DNA of 12,963 nt from Burkholderiales bacterium (GTDB taxonomy: Bacteria; Pseudomonadota; Gammaproteobacteria; Burkholderiales; Burkholderiaceae_C): contig CANFYD010000048.1 in the NCBI GenBank assembly GCA_947450745.1, forward strand, positions 1 through 12,963, written 5' to 3'. This document shows positions 7,476 through 12,963 of the stretch, one piece after another (the stretch's first letter is position 1; the number at the start of each line of letters is the position of its first letter). The position numbers were made by a program, and so were the translations under genes. The notes under the pieces are model-generated. The model was not told the origin of the DNA, searched no databases, and saw nothing but the letters and a program-made list of their open reading frames with translations.

Positions 7476-8852
7476 ATGCTTTCTCGCCATCAAGACCCCA
7501 TCGCCGCCATCGCCACCGCACCCGGACGCGGAGCGGTCGGCATCCTCCGGGTTTCCTCCCGCCAAGACCTGAGCCCGCTGATTGCCGCCCTCTGCGCCCG
7601 CCCGCTGCAGCCGCGCCAAGCCACTTATCTGCCGTTTCTTGACGCCGCCGGTGAGGCGATCGACCAGGGCCTGGCCCTGCTGTTCCCGGCCCCGCACTCC
7701 TACACCGGCGAGCATGTGCTGGAGCTGCAAGCGCATGGCGGGCCGGTGGTGTTGCAACTGTTGCTGGCACGTTGCCTGGAAGCCGGCGCGGGGCTGGCGA
7801 TCCGCTTGGCCGAACCGGGCGAATTCACTCAACGTGCTTTTCTGAACGGCAAGCTCGACCTGGCCCAAGCCGAAGCCGTCAGCGACCTGATCGACGCCAG
7901 CACCGAGGCGGCCGCCCGCAGCGCCAGCCGCGCCCTGGCCGGTGCGCTGTCCAGCGAAGTGAGCGTGCTGCGCGACGCGCTGATCAAGCTGCGCATGCTG
8001 GTCGAAGCAACGCTCGATTTCCCCGAGGAAGAGATCGACTTCCTGGAGCAGGCCGACGCGCTGGGCCAACTCGCCCGCCTGCAAGTCCGCCTGCTTGCCG
8101 TGCTGCAGCGCACGCGTCAGGGCGCCATCCTGCGGGAAGGCATCAAGGTGGTGCTGGCCGGCCAGCCCAATGTGGGCAAAAGCTCGCTGCTGAACGCGCT
8201 GGCCGGGGCCGAACTGGCCATCGTCACCGCCGTGCCGGGCACCACGCGCGACAAGGTCAGCCAGACGATACAGATCGAGGGCGTGCCGCTGCACATCAGT
8301 GACACCGCCGGTCTGCGCGACACCGACGACGAAGTCGAGCGCATCGGCGTGGCCCGCAGCTGGGACGCGATTGCCGACGCCGACGTGCTGCTCTTCATGC
8401 ATGACCTGACCCGCCTGGGCCAACCCGACTACGAGGCCGGTGACCAAGTCATTCAAGCCCGCTTGGCCGCCATCCCGCCCGAACGCATCCTGCAGGTCTA
8501 CAACAAGGCCGACGCCGCTGCGTTTGATGGCCGGCCTGCCGGCGCATTGATGCTGTCCGCCAAATCCGGCCAAGGCCTGGCCGACTTACGCCAACGCCTG
8601 CTGCAACAAGTCGGCTGGCAAGCCACACCCGAAGGCCTGTTCATCGCCCGCGAGCGTCATGTCCAGGCGCTCAAGCGCACCAACGACCACCTGACCCTCG
8701 CTCTCGCCGTCGCCACCCAAACTCCCCCCGCCCTCGACCTCCTCGCCGAAGAGCTCCGCCTCTCCCACGACGCCCTCGGCGAAATCACCGGCAGCTTCAG
8801 CGCCGACGACCTGCTGGGGGAGATATTCAGCAAGTTTTGCATAGGCAAGTAA
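7476..8852 (+). CDS. mnmE: tRNA uridine-5-carboxymethylaminomethyl(34) synthesis GTPase MnmE
   Basis: MnmE works with MnmG to modify the wobble uridine U34 of several tRNAs in a GTP-dependent reaction. The 458-aa product has the expected length. The N-terminal formyl-THF-binding domain begins PIAAIATAPGRGAVGILRVS and includes HGGPVVLQLLL and GEFTQRAFLNGKLDLAQAEA. The G domain has G1 GQPNVGKSS (about 229-237), G2 PGTTRD, G3 DTAGLRDTDDEVE (about 276-288) and G4 NKAD (about 343-346). The C-terminus is FCIGK, with the family's conserved cysteine at 455. ATG at 7476 aligns with the family start, although its Shine-Dalgarno is weak. In relatives mnmE usually follows yidC directly; here about 4.9 kb, including three minus-strand genes, intervenes. 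Confidence 0.97.
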   Translation: MLSRHQDPIAAIATAPGRGAVGILRVSSRQDLSPLIAALCARPLQPRQATYLPFLDAAGEAIDQGLALLFPAPHSYTGEHVLELQAHGGPVVLQLLLARCLEAGAGLAIRLAEPGEFTQRAFLNGKLDLAQAEAVSDLIDASTEAAARSASRALAGALSSEVSVLRDALIKLRMLVEATLDFPEEEIDFLEQADALGQLARLQVRLLAVLQRTRQGAILREGIKVVLAGQPNVGKSSLLNALAGAELAIVTAVPGTTRDKVSQTIQIEGVPLHISDTAGLRDTDDEVERIGVARSWDAIADADVLLFMHDLTRLGQPDYEAGDQVIQARLAAIPPERILQVYNKADAAAFDGRPAGALMLSAKSGQGLADLRQRLLQQVGWQATPEGLFIARERHVQALKRTNDHLTLALAVATQTPPALDLLAEELRLSHDALGEITGSFSADDLLGEIFSKFCIGK

Positions 8853-8856
8853 TGGT

Positions 8857-8940
8857 TTGGGGTCAGACCGGCGCAGCCGCTCTGACCTCACTGATTAGTT
8901 GGGGTTGGACCGGCGCGGCCGCTCCGGCCCCACTGATTAA
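8857..8940. repeat. Two tandem 42-bp hairpin units just after mnmE
   Basis: Unit A (8857-8898) and unit B (8899-8940) are head-to-tail 42-bp copies that differ at 7 positions, all transitions. Each folds as a 10-bp outer stem (TGGGGTCAGA with TCTGACCTCA in A; TGGGGTTGGA with TCCGGCCCCA in B), a C.C mismatch, and an inner CGGC/GCCG stem with a 3-nt loop. A CTGATTA tail separates the units. Five of the seven differences fall in the outer stem, yet pairing is kept as Watson-Crick or G.U pairs. The units begin 5 bp after the mnmE stop. No T tract follows, so they do not look like ordinary terminators. Related GGGGTCAGA palindromes are dispersed repeats in betaproteobacteria. Confidence 0.85.
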
Positions 8941-8990
8941 GCTGGGCTGGCCTTGCGCGAGCCTCGATGCATTGATTCGTCCGCCACCAC

Positions 8991-9047
8991 GCGGGTCGCG
9001 ACCCGCCCTACGAAAAACACCATCCCGTAGGGCGGGTCGCGACCCGC
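8991..9047. repeat. REP/BIME-like perfect inverted repeat, 22-bp arms
   Basis: The arm at 8991-9012 (starting GCGGGTCGCGACCCGCC) is exactly reverse-complemented at 9026-9047 across a 13-nt A-rich spacer. Each arm contains the 12-bp palindrome GGGTCGCGACCC. The same 22-mer recurs at 11553-11574 and, in part, at 11455-11468, so it is a dispersed element. It lies 36 bp upstream of the truncated HsdR frame. Confidence 0.85.
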
Positions 9048-9083
9048 GGGCTTTCTCCGCCGGCCACCGATCCCCCCGAAACC

Positions 9084-10160
9084 GTGGCCACCCAGGACCA
9101 TGCGGCGATGGTGCGTGACCTGATCAACCAGGCCAAAACCAGCACCGACCCGCATTACTGCGCGCGCGTGACGGCCGATGACGGCGCCTTGGGCGACCAG
9201 CAACTGCGAGCGTTCCAGGACAACGAGAAAACCATCCCGACCATCCTGACCACTTCGCAAAAGCTGTCCACCGGCGTGGATGCCCGCAACGTGCGCAACA
9301 TCGTGCTGATGCGGCCGGTGGGCTCGATGATCGAGTTCAAGCAGATCATCGGGCGCGGCACGCGGCTGTATGACGGCAAGGACTACTTCACTATTTACGA
9401 CTTCGTGCGGGCGCACCACCATTTCAGTGATCCGGAATGGGACGGCGAGCCGCTGGAGCCCGAGCCCGCCGTTGCGGCCAGCGTGCTGAGCACCGGCGAA
9501 GGTGCTGCGGTGCTGACCGCCGCCGAGCCGGCACCTTCAGCGCTGACTGCTGTGACAGCGGCGGCCCGCCCGAAGATCCGAATTCAACTGGCTGACGGCA
9601 AGACTCGCTTGCTGCAACACATGACGGCCACCTCATTCTGGAGCGCCGACGGCACGCCGATGTCGGCCGCTCAGTTCCTGACCTTGTTGTACGGCGCGCT
9701 GCCCGAGTTCTTCAAGGATGAGGACGAACTGCGGTGCCTCTGGAGCGACCCGGACACCCGCAAGGCGCTGTTGGCGGGGCTGTCCGACAAGGGCTTCGGC
9801 TGGGAGCCGCTGGCCGAGATGCAAGTGATCATCGAGGCTGAAAACTGCGACCTGTTCGACGTGCTGGCCTATGTGGCGTTTGCGGCCGACCCGGTGAGCC
9901 GGGTCGTGCGCGCTGCTGCGGCTCAGTCAGCCACGGCTGCGGCGGCGGACTGCACCGACAAGCAGCAGGCCTTTGTCGATTTCGTGCTGGCGCAATACGT
10001 CAAGCAGGGCGTTGATGAGTTGGACGGCGACAAGCTGTCACCGCTGCTGAAGCTGAAGTACAACAACACGCTGGCAGATGCCTTTGCAGACCTGGGCCGG
10101 CCCGATCAAGTGCGCGGGCTCTTTGTCGGGTTGCAGAAGCATTTGTACGGGGTGGCTTGA
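9084..10160 (+). pseudogene. hsdR: HsdR (type I restriction enzyme R subunit) C-terminal remnant
   Basis: The 358-aa frame matches the C-terminal part of EcoEI-type HsdR subunits, the motor and nuclease subunit of type I restriction systems. It begins abruptly at ATQDHAAMVRDL, within the second RecA-like helicase domain. Helicase motif V (STGVDA, about 62-67) and motif VI (QIIGRGTRL, about 87-95) are intact. From about residue 165 to the end it matches the EcoEI_R_C domain (EFFKDEDELRCLWSDPDTRK, DLFDVLAYVAFAADP). The N-terminal nuclease domain and the first helicase domain with Walker A and DEAH motifs are missing, so it cannot restrict DNA on its own. The only start is a GTG at 9084 without a Shine-Dalgarno, and no hsdM or hsdS lies nearby. 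It is probably a decayed remnant. Expression as a stand-alone protein is possible but unlikely. Confidence 0.85.
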
Positions 10161-10289
10161 CTTTCACACCCTCCTCAAAAATCGGCCATATCTAGTTGTT
10201 TGCGGGCGCCTACCGTTGGCGCTGCAGTGCGCCCCGATCGCTGCTAAAGCCTCAAATCCGTCTCGTCATCTGCGTGAGCGTGTAAAAAT

Positions 10290-10349
10290 CACGCCGGTCC
10301 TCACGCCGGTCCTCACGCCGGTCCTCACGCCGGTCCTCACGCCGGTCCT
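10290..10349. repeat. Five perfect tandem copies of a 12-bp unit
   Basis: The unit CACGCCGGTCCT is repeated five times without error at 10290-10349. It lies in the roughly 280-bp gap between the HsdR remnant and the 74-aa ORF, about 95 bp upstream of that ORF's start. The perfect copies indicate recent slippage or homogenisation. The open frame across it would read TPVL repeats, but I see no start signal that supports translation there. Confidence 0.95.
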
Positions 10350-10443
10350 GCCGTTTCAACGTGATCCGCTTTTTACTATCGCCTTCAGGGTTGGCTGGCC
10401 CGGTGGGGTCACGGTATTTGTTCAATCAGCCAAGGAGTCATTC

Positions 10444-10668
10444 ATGTCCACCATCGCGCAATCGATCTTTCTTGAAGCCAAGCCCGGTATTCCTTGGGCG
10501 CTGGAGCGTGCAGGCAGTCCGCTGGACAATCCCTTTGTCTACGACGCAGCGGCCAAGGACATCAAGGCGATGGCAGGCAAAGGGCTGGTCGAAATCGTCG
10601 ATGAACAGGCGGCGCTTTGTTTGGGTGAGCCGCTGATCAGCATGATTTCATTCAAGCGCCTGCGCTAA
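10444..10668 (+). CDS. Small hypothetical protein, 74 aa
   Basis: I do not recognise this protein. The 74-aa product (starting MSTIAQSIFLEAKPGIPWAL) has no signal peptide or membrane segment. It contains an Ala/Lys-rich helix (YDAAAKDIKAMAGKG) followed by a strand-like stretch (LVEIVDEQAALCL) and a basic end (FKRLR). A helix followed by strands could be part of a small wing-type fold, but this is a guess. The start at 10444 was chosen because AGGAG lies 8 bp upstream, the best Shine-Dalgarno in this part of the window. The frame is open back to 10078, but the extension overlaps the HsdR remnant and crosses the 12-bp repeats. A short palindrome lies 18 bp after the stop. Confidence 0.6.
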   Translation: MSTIAQSIFLEAKPGIPWALERAGSPLDNPFVYDAAAKDIKAMAGKGLVEIVDEQAALCLGEPLISMISFKRLR

Positions 10669-10685
10669 TCAGCGGGCCTCGGCAC

Positions 10686-10705
10686 AGCGCTGAGTTCAGC
10701 GCTTT
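10686..10705 (+). terminator. Weak terminator candidate after the 74-aa ORF
   Basis: AGCGCTGAGTTCAGCGCT (10686-10703) is a perfect 18-bp palindrome with 8-bp arms around GT. Only three T (10703-10705) follow. It sits 18 bp after the 74-aa ORF stop, where a terminator would be expected, but the short T run makes function uncertain. Confidence 0.35.
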
Positions 10706-11177
10706 ACCCGCGCAATTACTCGCGCCGTTTCCCGGCGACAAAGTCCGGCAGGCCCGTGCTCAGCAGCGGCAGCCAAGAAATCACCAACGTGCAGAACGCG
10801 CCAGCATCACGCGCCAGCAAAGGGTCGGCTTCGCTGGCCTGGTTTTGCCTCGCCAGTTCGTTGGCAGCGCCCTGCACGAGCAGCATGCGCGGCGAGCAGG
10901 CGCAGAGCAGGCACAGAGGCACAAGAGCGCCGCAAGCCCCGCGCGTCAAGCGGCAACATGCAGACCACCTGCCGTGGAACTTGTGATCGGGTTGGCGGCC
11001 ATGCTCAGGCCCGGTGTTTTTTGCCGCAGCGGGACTGATTGTTGCGGAGGGACTTTTTGCACCAGGCGACTCTATCGGCCCTGTGTGAAGGCTTGGTGTC
11101 ACTCGGAGTCAACAGTTGTTGAACTGCAAAGCGGGTGGCTGTCGTGCCGCCGCCCGCTGCCAACGCGGATTCCCCGC
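10706..11177. other. Stretch of about 470 bp without a convincing gene
   Basis: Open frames on both strands here are short, lack Shine-Dalgarno sequences, and show no recognisable domain. The - strand frame ending at 10716 includes a hydrophobic stretch (TLVISWLPLL), which might be a trace of a decayed small membrane protein, but this is weak. No tRNA, terminator of normal strength or repeat was seen. The region fits degraded accessory DNA. Confidence 0.5.
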
Positions 11178-11411
11178 TCAGCGGCCGTGCGGGAAGGTGG
11201 ACCGGGCGGTCGGCTTCTTGATGCCCTTGCCTTGCGCGGCCCAGAGCTTGTAGGCGGGCGAGGTCAGCTCGCGCTTCATCAGTTGCACCAGTTCGCCCTG
11301 GGTGATGGCGAACTCTTGCAGCACCAGGTTGTAAGGGGGTAGATCCTCGAAGGCTACTGCGATGACGCGCTTGATCTGCTCGGCGCTGAGACGGGGTATT
11401 GGTTTGGCCAT
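11178..11411 (-). CDS. DUF2805-like (TIGR03643-type) small protein
   Basis: The 77-aa product begins MAKPIPRLSAEQIKRVIAVA. The pattern of acidic AFEDLPPYNLVLQEFAI, then ELVQLMKRELTSPAYKLW, resembles the DUF2805/TIGR03643 family, in which an EDRTPFEAI segment is followed by a helix-turn-helix-like piece and LM(R/K)REL..S.(F/Y)KLW. The family has no established function; its shape suggests a small helical, possibly nucleic-acid-binding protein, which is inference. The C-terminal family ending (W..RV.GR..KH) is replaced by AAQGKGIKKPTARSTFPHGR. ATG at 11411 was chosen over the longer open frame because homology begins there and the extension runs into REP-like DNA. The Shine-Dalgarno is weak. 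Confidence 0.65.
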   Translation of the reverse strand: MAKPIPRLSAEQIKRVIAVAFEDLPPYNLVLQEFAITQGELVQLMKRELTSPAYKLWAAQGKGIKKPTARSTFPHGR

Positions 11412-11454
11412 GGCGCTATTGTCGGTCAGTCCGACGGCTCCGGGCTTCAATCCA

Positions 11455-11574
11455 CGTAGGGCGGGTCGAGAGTGCGCTGGACCGGTGACCTGCACTTCGG
11501 CCCCGCAGCGAGCGGACTCGCAGCACGATTGCCGCTCGGACCCCAGCCAGACGCGGGTCGCGACCCGCCCTACG
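11455..11574. repeat. Dispersed REP-like element, spaced inverted pair
   Basis: The 22-mer at 11553-11574 is identical to the arm at 8991-9012. An inverted partner at 11455-11468 (CGTAGGGCGGGTCG) matches its outer 14 bp. The two enclose about 92 bp with no coding signal. Arms facing each other around a short non-coding core, directly upstream of the DUF2805-like gene and downstream of apt, resemble a small non-autonomous mobile repeat. Confidence 0.7.
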
Positions 11575-11586
11575 TTGAGTCTTGCT

Positions 11587-12138
11587 TCAATGCCCGTCAA
11601 ACGCGACCAGCGTGAACAGCGGCAGCCCGGCAGCGCGCAGCTTGGCCGAGCCGCCCAACTCGGGCAGGTCAACGATGCAGGCCGCTTCGATCACCTCGGC
11701 GCCCAGGCGCTGCAGCAGCTTGGCGCCGGCCAGCATGGTGCCGCCGGTGGCGATCAAGTCGTCGATCAGGACGATGCGGTCGCCCGGTTGCACCGCGTCG
11801 GTGTGGATTTCCACCGTGGCGCTGCCGTATTCGAGCTCGTAGGTTTCTTCCACCGTGGTGAACGGCAGCTTGCCCTTTTTGCGGATCGGGATGAAGCCCA
11901 CGCCCAGCTCGTAGGCCAGCACCGACCCGATGATGAAACCGCGCGCATCCAGCCCGGCAATCGCCTGCGGCTTGGTGTCGAAGTAGCGGTGCACGAACTG
12001 GTCGATCAAAACCCGGAACACGCGCGGGTTGGACAGCAGCGGCGTGATGTCGCGAAACTGCACGCCCGCCGCCGGCCAATCGGGCACGGTGCGGATATGG
12101 CTGCGGATGTAATCGGCGGAACTGTGCGAATGCGGCAT
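11587..12138 (-). CDS. apt: Adenine phosphoribosyltransferase
   Basis: Apt salvages purines in the cytoplasm: adenine plus PRPP gives AMP and pyrophosphate. The 183-aa product has the type I phosphoribosyltransferase fold. The N-terminal segment IRTVPDWPAAGVQFRDITPLL is the Apt hood region. AGLDARGFIIGSVLAYELG follows, and then the PRPP-binding motif VLIDDLIATGGT at residues 123-134. Length is normal for the family. ATG at 12138 (MPHSHSSADYI) was chosen because the upstream extension is encoded by a terminator hairpin. Its ribosome-binding site is poor. The gene lies about 110 bp downstream of the acyl-CoA dehydrogenase stop on the same strand, with a terminator in between. Confidence 0.95.
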   Translation of the reverse strand: MPHSHSSADYIRSHIRTVPDWPAAGVQFRDITPLLSNPRVFRVLIDQFVHRYFDTKPQAIAGLDARGFIIGSVLAYELGVGFIPIRKKGKLPFTTVEETYELEYGSATVEIHTDAVQPGDRIVLIDDLIATGGTMLAGAKLLQRLGAEVIEAACIVDLPELGGSAKLRAAGLPLFTLVAFDGH

Positions 12139-12158
12139 GAATGAATGAGTGGAGGGAT

Positions 12159-12187
12159 AAAAAAAGCGGGCTCTGAAAAGAGCCCGC
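12159..12187 (-). terminator. Strong Rho-independent terminator immediately upstream of apt
   Basis: Read on the - strand, a perfect 9-bp stem (GCGGGCTCT at 12166-12174 on the + strand, with AGAGCCCGC at 12179-12187) has a 4-nt loop and is followed by seven T. It should end the acyl-CoA dehydrogenase transcript (stop at 12250). The T tract ends only about 20 nt before the apt ATG, leaving no room for a promoter between them. Confidence 0.85.
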
Positions 12188-12249
12188 AGTTTAGGTCCGA
12201 CCGGTTTGTTGCACAGCATTTGGCCGGCCAGCCCGGCGTTCAGCCCAAT

Positions 12250-12777
12250 TCAGCTGCCGCGCGTGATCGGCATATGGACTTCACCCGGCAGCTTCATGTG
12301 GCGGGCCAGCTCCAGCTTGGCCAGCGAGTGGCGGTGCACTTCGTCCGGGCCGTCGGCAAAGCGAAGCGTGCGCTGGTGCGCCCACATCATCGCCAGCGGC
12401 GTGTCACCGCTGATGCCCATGCCGCCGTAGACCTGCATGGCCCAGTCGATCACCTTCAAGGCGGTGTTGGGAGCCACGATCTTGATCATCGCGATCTCGG
12501 CCTTGGCGCCCTTGTTGCCCACCGTGTCCATCATGTAGGCGGCCTTCAGCGTCAGCAAGCGGGCCTGCTCGATACCGCAGCGCGCTTCGGCGATGCGCTC
12601 TTGCGTGACGCCCTGCTGCGCGATGGTCTTGCCGAAGGCGACGCGCTTGAGCGCGCGCTCGCACAACATTTCCAGCGCCCGCTCGGCGGCACCCACGCTG
12701 CGCATGCAGTGGTGGATGCGGCCAGGGCCAAGTCGGCCTTGGGCGATTTCGAAACCGCGGCCTTCGCCGAGCAGGGC
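12250..12777 (-). CDS. Acyl-CoA dehydrogenase, C-terminal portion (5' end lost at a junction)
   Basis: This is an FAD-dependent acyl-CoA dehydrogenase of the ACAD10/11-like type, which oxidises acyl-CoA thioesters. Recognisable sequence starts at LLGEGRGFEIAQGRLGPGR, the usual entry into the C-terminal helical domain. It continues through ERIAEARCGIEQARLLTLKAA, DWAMQVYGGMGISGDTPLAM and TLRFADGPDEVHRHSLAKLEL to a normal C-terminus. That is about 175 residues out of the roughly 400 expected. Upstream of about 12777 the same frame stays open to 12960, but there it is merely the antisense of a second acyl-CoA dehydrogenase fragment and is not real protein sequence. The N-terminal and FAD-binding middle domains are absent. 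The gene is therefore truncated, either biologically or by an assembly join. The substrate cannot be inferred. Confidence 0.85.
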   Translation of the reverse strand, partial: ALLGEGRGFEIAQGRLGPGRIHHCMRSVGAAERALEMLCERALKRVAFGKTIAQQGVTQERIAEARCGIEQARLLTLKAAYMMDTVGNKGAKAEIAMIKIVAPNTALKVIDWAMQVYGGMGISGDTPLAMMWAHQRTLRFADGPDEVHRHSLAKLELARHMKLPGEVHMPITRGS

Positions 12778-12963
12778 GTGACGCGTGAGCGCATCGCCCA
12801 GGCGCGCATCATGATCGACTCGACGCGCTGGCTGGTGCTCAATGCCGCCTACATGATGGACACAGTGGGCAACAAGGTGGCCAAGGCGGAGATCGCGATG
12901 ATCAAGGTGCTTGCGCCTACCATGACGTTGCAGGTGATCGATTGGGCGATGCAGGCGCACGGC
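12766..12963 (+). pseudogene. Second acyl-CoA dehydrogenase fragment, opposite strand, running off the window
   Basis: On the + strand, AEQGVTRERIAQARIMIDST begins at 12766 and continues through NAAYMMDTVGNKVAKAEIAM and VIDWAMQAHG to the window edge. It is the same region of the acyl-CoA dehydrogenase C-terminal domain as the - strand copy: by eye about 46 of 66 residues match, with no gaps, against + strand positions 12424-12621. Residues upstream of 12766 (KSALGDFETAAF) do not look like the family, because that DNA belongs to the - strand gene. No start codon or Shine-Dalgarno is present. It is a paralogue or a homologue from another genome, not a copy of the same gene. Confidence 0.75.

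Noticed and set aside
10290..10349. CRISPR array
   Set aside because: The 12-bp units are directly adjacent, with no unique spacers and no cas genes, so it is a simple tandem repeat.
10716..11102. A 128-codon - strand frame with a hydrophobic stretch near its end
   Set aside because: Codon use and composition are unlike neighbouring genes, there is no Shine-Dalgarno, and no family match. It is mentioned only as a possible trace of a decayed gene.
12778..12960. The - strand acyl-CoA dehydrogenase frame extended to a start codon at 12960
   Set aside because: That extension is the exact antisense of the + strand acyl-CoA dehydrogenase fragment and shows no resemblance to the family; the frame is open only because the two copies are in mirrored codon register.

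Overview
The window looks like the chromosome of a high-GC betaproteobacterium, most likely order Burkholderiales. The evidence is the gene order rpmH-rnpA-yidD-yidC followed by mnmE, the L34 ending KRLAV, a YidC with a long Pro/Ala/Gly-rich linker, and strong G/C preference at third codon positions. Genus cannot be fixed by eye.

Layout. Positions 1-2578 (+) hold the ribosome/RNase P/membrane-insertase cluster: the last codons of rpmH, then rnpA, yidD and yidC, the last two overlapping by ATGA. A bidirectional terminator follows. Positions 2659-7077 (-) carry a three-gene block that separates yidC from mnmE: an ECF-type sigma factor, a transmembrane Ser/Thr kinase with TPR-like repeats (ATGA overlap with the sigma gene), and a lipoprotein with an HExxH zinc-protease signature. 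A 12-unit hexanucleotide repeat lies between the kinase and the lipoprotein. mnmE (7476-8852, +) completes the conserved cluster.

From 8853 to about 11586 the DNA changes character. It contains two tandem 42-bp hairpin units, a perfect 22-bp inverted repeat (REP/BIME-like) whose sequence recurs near 11.5 kb, an N-terminally truncated HsdR helicase remnant with no hsdM or hsdS nearby, a 12-bp x5 tandem repeat, a 74-aa orphan ORF, about 500 bp without a convincing gene, and a DUF2805-like small protein. This reads as an accessory strip.

The right end has apt (-), preceded by a strong terminator hairpin only about 20 nt before its start codon, and the C-terminal half of an acyl-CoA dehydrogenase (-). 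Near 12770 the sequence folds back: a second, paralogous acyl-CoA dehydrogenase fragment runs on the + strand to the window edge. Both copies lose their N-termini at this junction, so it is either a real inversion breakpoint or a chimeric assembly join.

Functionally, the left cluster makes L34, the RNase P protein and the YidD/YidC membrane-insertion machinery, and mnmE modifies tRNA wobble uridines. The sigma/kinase/lipoprotein block looks like an envelope-linked signalling module, which is inferred from domain content and gene order only.
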